Shown: positions 44,931 to 49,902 of the stretch, piece by piece | Layout of the letters: the number at the start of each line of letters is the position of its first letter | How positions within the stretch are numbered: the stretch's first letter is position 1 | Assembly: GCA_004009845.1 (NCBI GenBank) | Contig: RMBW01000155.1 | Coordinates: forward strand, 1-49,902 | Reading direction: 5' to 3' | Source: Davidsoniella eucalypti | Taxonomy: Eukaryota; Ascomycota; Sordariomycetes; Microascales; Ceratocystidaceae | Length of the DNA stretch: 49,902 bases | Notes under the pieces: generated by a model | Databases searched by the model: none | The model's input: the letters and a program-made list of their open reading frames with translations, nothing else | What the model was told of the DNA's origin: nothing | Made by a program: the position numbers and the translations under genes

Positions 44931-47260
44931 CTATCGTTTAAAGCGATTTGCTGTTTCTTTATGGTTCCCTCCATAGGCTCTGAGTTGGTGAACACAGGTT
45001 TGATATCCTGGCCTAGAACAACATATAGTTCTTCGTGACTCTATGAGTGGAAGAATAACCACCATCCCAATAGAAGCAAATAGCCAAAGAATTCCAACAA
45101 CCCCGTAAAAAACATCCTGCTAAAGAGATACCCGCCTCCATACATCGGAAGCGGCCATAAAACCAATAGGCAGATTGTCAACCTAACAACACTGAGAAAA
45201 TGTGCGATTTTGGCGGCTTGATCGAGTTTCTCCTTGTCGTTGTCTAACAGCGAATCATCGGAGGGTTGATTTATAGAATCCTTGTCATCCTCCTTGATCC
45301 TTTAGATAGCTAGCGTCGACTGCCAATCGTAGTTGTGAGGCTGAAACGGGGGGGGGGCAGTACGTCAAAAGGAGCACATACACGATTGGCGACAGCAAGG
45401 AGACGTTTCCAGCAAGCATGGGCGTATTAGCGCCAGTGGTCTCGATAGTCAGCTGTCCGTATAAAACCTTTGTAGTAACAAGCCAGGCAGTGACTGCATT
45501 AAATATGCTAAGAATTGGCGTGAAAGTGGCCCAGGGTTGACTAGACCATAGTAGTGCCAGGGCTGCAGGGATAGCAGCTCCGGAAATGTAACCCATAGAT
45601 ATACCTCCAAGGTATAGTCCAGCTGATAGACAGCCATGAGCAATGCGAACGCCGTTACACCAAAGTAGTTGGCGATGATCAGAGTCTTGCTGTATGCTTG
45701 AGGGTTGATGTATGCCTTGTAGATATCGAAGGTGCATATGATAGAGACAGCTACTAACTCTGAGGAGTACGTGCTCGTGATGGCCATGAACTATACTTTA
45801 TAGTCAGCTCAACTACCTTCTTACACAGAACTTGAAATCCACGGGTGTTACGTACCGCAAGAATCAAGGTTGCGACAGCGCCGCCTTTACCCATGATGAT
45901 TTGTGCAACTGTCAGTGGGACCAAGCCGGCTTCGACATCGACACCGACACTCGCTCAGGATAAGAAGGCCAGAGAGGCGTACGCTTAAGTACCAGGCCGG
46001 CAAGGCCCATTGTGGTTGCTGTGAGCCGTGGAACACTAAACTATGATATTCCACTGTAAATAGTTAGTGAATCCAGATCTTATTCGAGATCCTCGAGGGA
46101 CACTGATTCAGAACCTACCCCATGATGTATCTAGGGAGCGCACCTACTGGCGATGATGCGATTTCCTTGTTGTAGTAGCTGTTGTCGAGAAATACAGTAC
46201 CGAAATTACCAACAATATGGATGATGAAAAACTCAACTATACTGTAACAGGTTTCATACCATGGCATATCATAGCTGAAACATGATATCGGTACTTACTT
46301 CCACCTTTGTTACTCATTGTGAGGTATGACCCTTCAGCATTGCCTTCGAGGGGGCCGTTCGATGACGAGTTTCCGAATCTCATCGTACACATAGCCCGGC
46401 GGTCCTAAGAGGGGGCTGGTGGCATACACCTTGAGCGCATATATCAAGATAATGGTGAGAAACATAAGAGTGTTCATGTAGTGAGTAATAAAGGCGACTT
46501 TAATACCGACAAACAGCGTATATACGACAACACCGATAGGGAAGATAAATAGGCTACAGTTGGAACGTCGATAAGGTAGTTGATCACAGTGGCGCCAGCA
46601 ATGAGAAGCATTGGAGTGACAAGGATATTACACAGACAGCAAACCACAATGAATACCTTGTGTGTCACTCCTCAATATCGGGCTTCCACTACCTTTAAAA
46701 ATATTTGAATACCGTCGGAATTGAGACATTGTGTTAGTATTAAAAGTTGCATGTATGGGCATTTGGTGCTCGGCATTTGAGCTCGATAACCAAAGTCACA
46801 AATAGCATAACCTGGACACTCCCGCCAGCCGTATACTAAGCAGGACCGGAAACGTCACTACCTTGAGTATTAGTTTCTATCTCCCTTCTTTGAGGTTGCA
46901 GTAGTACAAAGATAATAAAAAGGTACATACTACTTGTAGGCAACAGAAGTGCTTTGTGAAGGTGTTGCGCCAGCATGGACACCACAGACGAAGCCGCCCA
47001 GAGATGTAGTTAGTATGATCACCGTGAGAATTTGATGGAAAATCATTCCAAGCCAGATTTCAAAGACCTGCCGGCAGTAGTAAATTGCTCGATAGTCCGA
47101 GTTTCATTGCTAGACCTTTTCAGCAGCCACGTAATGGTCATCATAGTGGCACTAAAGAAATAGAAAAGAGATGTAAGTATCATTGCCGTGTCATTATAAC
47201 GATTGTAGTGATAATGAATAGACATATAGACAAGCCATAAGTCTGGTCAAGGACGGCCAT
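44931..47260 (-). pseudogene. decayed DUR3-type urea transporter (sodium:solute symporter family)
   Basis: Most of a DUR3-like urea/polyamine symporter can be followed but not translated. Blocks from the N-terminus are MTITWLLKRSSNETRTIEQF and TTAGRSLKSGLE near 47050-47150; then HKVFIVVCCLCNILVTPMLL near 46600-46665. LKVYATSPLLGPPGYVYDE lies near 46380-46440. VDVEAGLVPLTVAQIIMGKGGAVA (about 45878-45950) joins through a good intron to FMAITSTYSSELVAVSI and TFDIYKAYINPQ. At about 45640 the frame shifts by one to LSAGLYLGGISMGYI and a family segment of roughly seven residues is missing. A C10 run (45348-45357) shifts the frame again before PHNYDWQST. The C-terminus reads AAKIAHFLSVVRL, LWPLPMYGGGYLFSRMFFTG and ends near 44931. 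Several frameshifts make it non-functional, but long readable stretches suggest fairly recent loss. Confidence 0.85.
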
Positions 47261-49902
47261 GGCTAGAAATTTCTTCTTTCAGAGAAGGAAACAAATAGTT
47301 AGTGATGCTTTATAATTAGTTTAGAGCCTATATATCCTCGTATGGTCAGTATAAAGCTTTGGTGATACCATCAAACTTGGGTTTTTGCCCACATATTTGT
47401 TTTCTTTCTCGAAGGCAGATGATCGGAGCAAGGATAACTTGACTAGTGACAAAATCGAAAGAAGATATGTGTTCAACACTAAGCAATAGTAACTTATAAG
47501 TCAAATTGGAGATTTCGACAATTGAGATTGAGAACCTCGGATGGTCTATATATATTCAGGTTCACTGCACATCAAGCTTCATATCTCATTAAGAAACTCG
47601 GTTTAAGACATTTGTGACTCAGCGACATGAGATGCACATCATTTCTTATCATGATTCTAGTCCAGGGCCTGCTAGTAAGTATGAATTATGTTAACTACGT
47701 ATGATTCCAGTCTTGTCAGCAAGTAGTGGTGAGTGATGTGGCTTTAGCGCCGTGGCTTGAGAGCATAGTTCTATAAGATATATCCGCATTCATCCTAATA
47801 CATTCGTTGCTTCGTGAACTAGTAGCAACTATGGTCTCTATTAAGTATCATTCATATAGAGAAAGACTATATCGCGTTTGTTCATTATTATGTACCAGAT
47901 GATTAGCTCCATCAATCGGCATTTACTTTTACGATAATAGCGTGTAAGATATGCCCAATCAAATAACCATGTATTATCACAGCTAATATATACTTGTTGA
48001 GACTATCCAAATGCCTTGGAGCTTGTTGCTAGGTAAATGGTGGTGTAACACTAATAATTGCGGTGAGGGAGTGCACGGTAGCGCCGACTTGAGTTGTTCA
48101 AATCAATGCTTGGAATGCATTACAACCAAAAAGTAAGAAACTACCCCTTTTCAACTGATCTATGAGACTCGTGTCAGCCACTTGATAAACTCGTCTCAAT
48201 GCTACAGCTGCTCAGGACATGAGTTTACAAGGTACGATCATTCATTCCCTATATAGCTTTACATGCATACATAGGCGGACGAGTGTCAGACTTAGTGCGG
48301 GTCATTACATAGATTTTAGCTTCAGTTGAACCAACCATGAGAAGACATGGTTCAAAAAAACATTAATGACTTGATTGTGACGTCAATATTTTCATGCTGT
48401 TTTATTGTCATCAACTCTTTCACGTCTACCTGCTAGTATTTCACAGCAATATGACGGTATATTCAAGACGTACTAGATTTCTAGGGTTGAAATTATTGAT
48501 CACGTGAAAAGGGATATGCTTTGGGGTTACTGTTGAGGGTTAGCTTGTGAAAAATTCCCACAGGATCTTGTGTTTTGTTGTTCCAGAATGATTATTTGGT
48601 GCTTACTCAGCAAACAATGGTATCTTGTTATGAACTAGGGAGCATCTAGAAGAAATCGAATTCTACATCAGGATGAAAGGCAAAAACATCCTCTCAAGCT
48701 TACGAGAGACTGCTTTTCTAGATAGTACCACATTCTAGGATCTATCACCGAATTTCTGAGCACGAATACTACAAGGTCGATTGCATCATCCAGCTGTAGT
48801 GGCCCCATGCAGTTTTCGTTACATAACAGTCAATTCTATGTTTAGCCAGCAGCTTGGCTCGAGTGTATTTTTTTGTGCGTGAGTCAAGCAAGCTGCGGGC
48901 TTGTCCTGAAGAGATCGAGAAAGGATCTTGCGACTCCGTAAGTACATATGTATGGTATTGAGATGAACATCACTTAGTTTACTGTTGAACGTCAGGATAC
49001 TAACCAATATTAAGAAGCCTGTTTGCATCTATGCATCGCGAAAGCATAGTACACTAGGCGTGAGGATTGCGTCGCAAGTTACGACAGCAACTTGCCGGAG
49101 AGCTAGTCTCAAAAGGGCTTAGCCCACCATTAACATGTCGATATGCCAAGAAAACAGACAGTCTGTTCTCGGAATAAAAATTTCACCTTCGCTAAATATT
49201 ATGGCGCCCGGCCCCGTATAAGTATAACACTAAGCTTGTCGGCCACGGTTCCAGCCTGTCTATGGATAAACAGTCACAGCAACGACCCAGGCAGCAAGAG
49301 TGGTAGCTGAGATGTGGCCAAACAAGAGCTTTTGCACACATAGTCGCTGACCCCACGCCAAGTTTAAGTATAGTTGGAGCTTTGCTCGGATACACAGTAC
49401 GGTGAGCTCGCTGTATGATGTCGCCGGCCAGGGCGACGGCACCGCCCACACCTGGCAGTGTTGTGCAAGACAACCAGGGTTATGGCGAATACAGTCATCT
49501 CCTGCCATATGTGGCGCGGGACTTTTAGCTAAGTCGTTTCTGTTGGTCACAATGAACGCCCATCGGCCACACTTTGGAAGAAGGATGATCCATCCAAGGA
49601 AGGGAGGAAGGGGTGAGGCTCAACTATGGCTAGTGCTAGAAGAGCATTGCATACCATGACAAGTACATGATCCTATCAGAGCACTTCAGCAAGGTACCAA
49701 GGTCCATAGTAGACAAAACCCACGAAGTTCCGCAGGCTCGCGTGGTGTTGCAACTCGACAATATCGGCGTCTTTGGGACCGCAAAACGAGCCAGAGAGGC
49801 TGGTTTTGCTGCTGCTCTTCCTCAGACACGACAGTCTGCAATGATACAGCGTCTGCGACCAAAGATACAATGTTGGTCCGCACGATGGAATGACAGACCA
49901 GA
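47261..49902. other. gene-poor right end
   Basis: No gene could be supported. Minus-strand frames at about 49192-49560 and 49676-49870 are somewhat protein-like (for example SGSFCGPKDADIVELQHHAS) but match no family I recognise and cannot be joined through clear introns. A partial gene running off the right edge on the minus strand is possible. Confidence 0.4.

Noticed and set aside
49192..49883. Minus-strand frames at the right edge
   Set aside because: Faintly protein-like but unassignable, with overlapping frames; kept only as a note in the gap entry.
1..49902. tRNA, rRNA and CRISPR search
   Set aside because: No tRNA T-loop with matching acceptor stem, no rRNA segment and no regularly spaced repeats were seen; CRISPR is not expected in a fungal genome.

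Overview
The window is nuclear DNA of a filamentous ascomycete (Pezizomycotina). Short spliceosomal introns (about 54-130 nt, GTAAGT-like donors, one perfect TGCTAAC branch site), a Zn2Cys6 regulator, secreted plant-wall hydrolases and Tad/I-type LINE debris all point that way. The galactanase resembles Aspergillus enzymes, so Eurotiomycetes is a reasonable guess, but the sequence does not prove it. Exon structures were worked out by hand from splice sites, reading phase and family conservation.

Layout. 1-5.1 kb: no gene seen. 5.1-7.3 kb (-): DHA2/Vba-type MFS transporter with eight exons, one of only 9 nt. 8.7-10.5 kb (-): secreted arylsulfatase. Divergent from it, 11.5-12.2 kb (+): decayed Dal5-family transporter. 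14.3-15.3 kb (+): GH53 endo-beta-1,4-galactanase. 16.1-16.9 kb (+): second decayed Dal5-family transporter. 17.0-18.9 kb (-): Zn2Cys6 transcription factor. 19.9-22.7 kb (-): 5'-truncated LINE, followed by a short repeat. 23.1-25.0 kb (-): STAND/NLR-like protein without a recognisable P-loop. 26.0-28.0 kb (+): chaperonin subunit CCT7. 28.5-30.0 kb (-): Spt10-like acetyltransferase with an integrase-type HHCC zinc finger. 31.2-32.3 kb (+): membrane protein resembling DUF6601. 32.5-35.0 kb (+): second LINE (ORF1 zinc knuckles, endonuclease, start of RT) plus the second copy of the short repeat; a LINE 3'-tail scrap lies at 35.5 kb. 37.0-38.0 kb (+): GH131 beta-glucanase. 38.6-39.8 kb (+): D-amino-acid oxidase. 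40.4-41.3 kb (+): helical/proline-rich unknown. 41.6-43.4 kb (-): kinase-like protein that has lost the DFG aspartate. 44.9-47.3 kb (-): decayed DUR3-type urea transporter. 47.3-49.9 kb: no gene seen.

How it fits together. Two housekeeping/chromatin genes (CCT7, SPT10-like) lie between stretches rich in transposon debris and accessory genes. The intact accessory genes are nutrient-scavenging functions (galactan, beta-glucan, sulfate esters, D-amino acids), while three solute transporters of the Dal5 and DUR3 families are broken. The most unusual observations are the arylsulfatase beside a dead Dal5-family transporter (a possible lost sulfur-scavenging pair), the P-loop-less STAND-like protein beside LINE debris, the pseudokinase fused to an unrecognised N-terminal region, and the 9-nt microexon. 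I found no convincing wholly new system.
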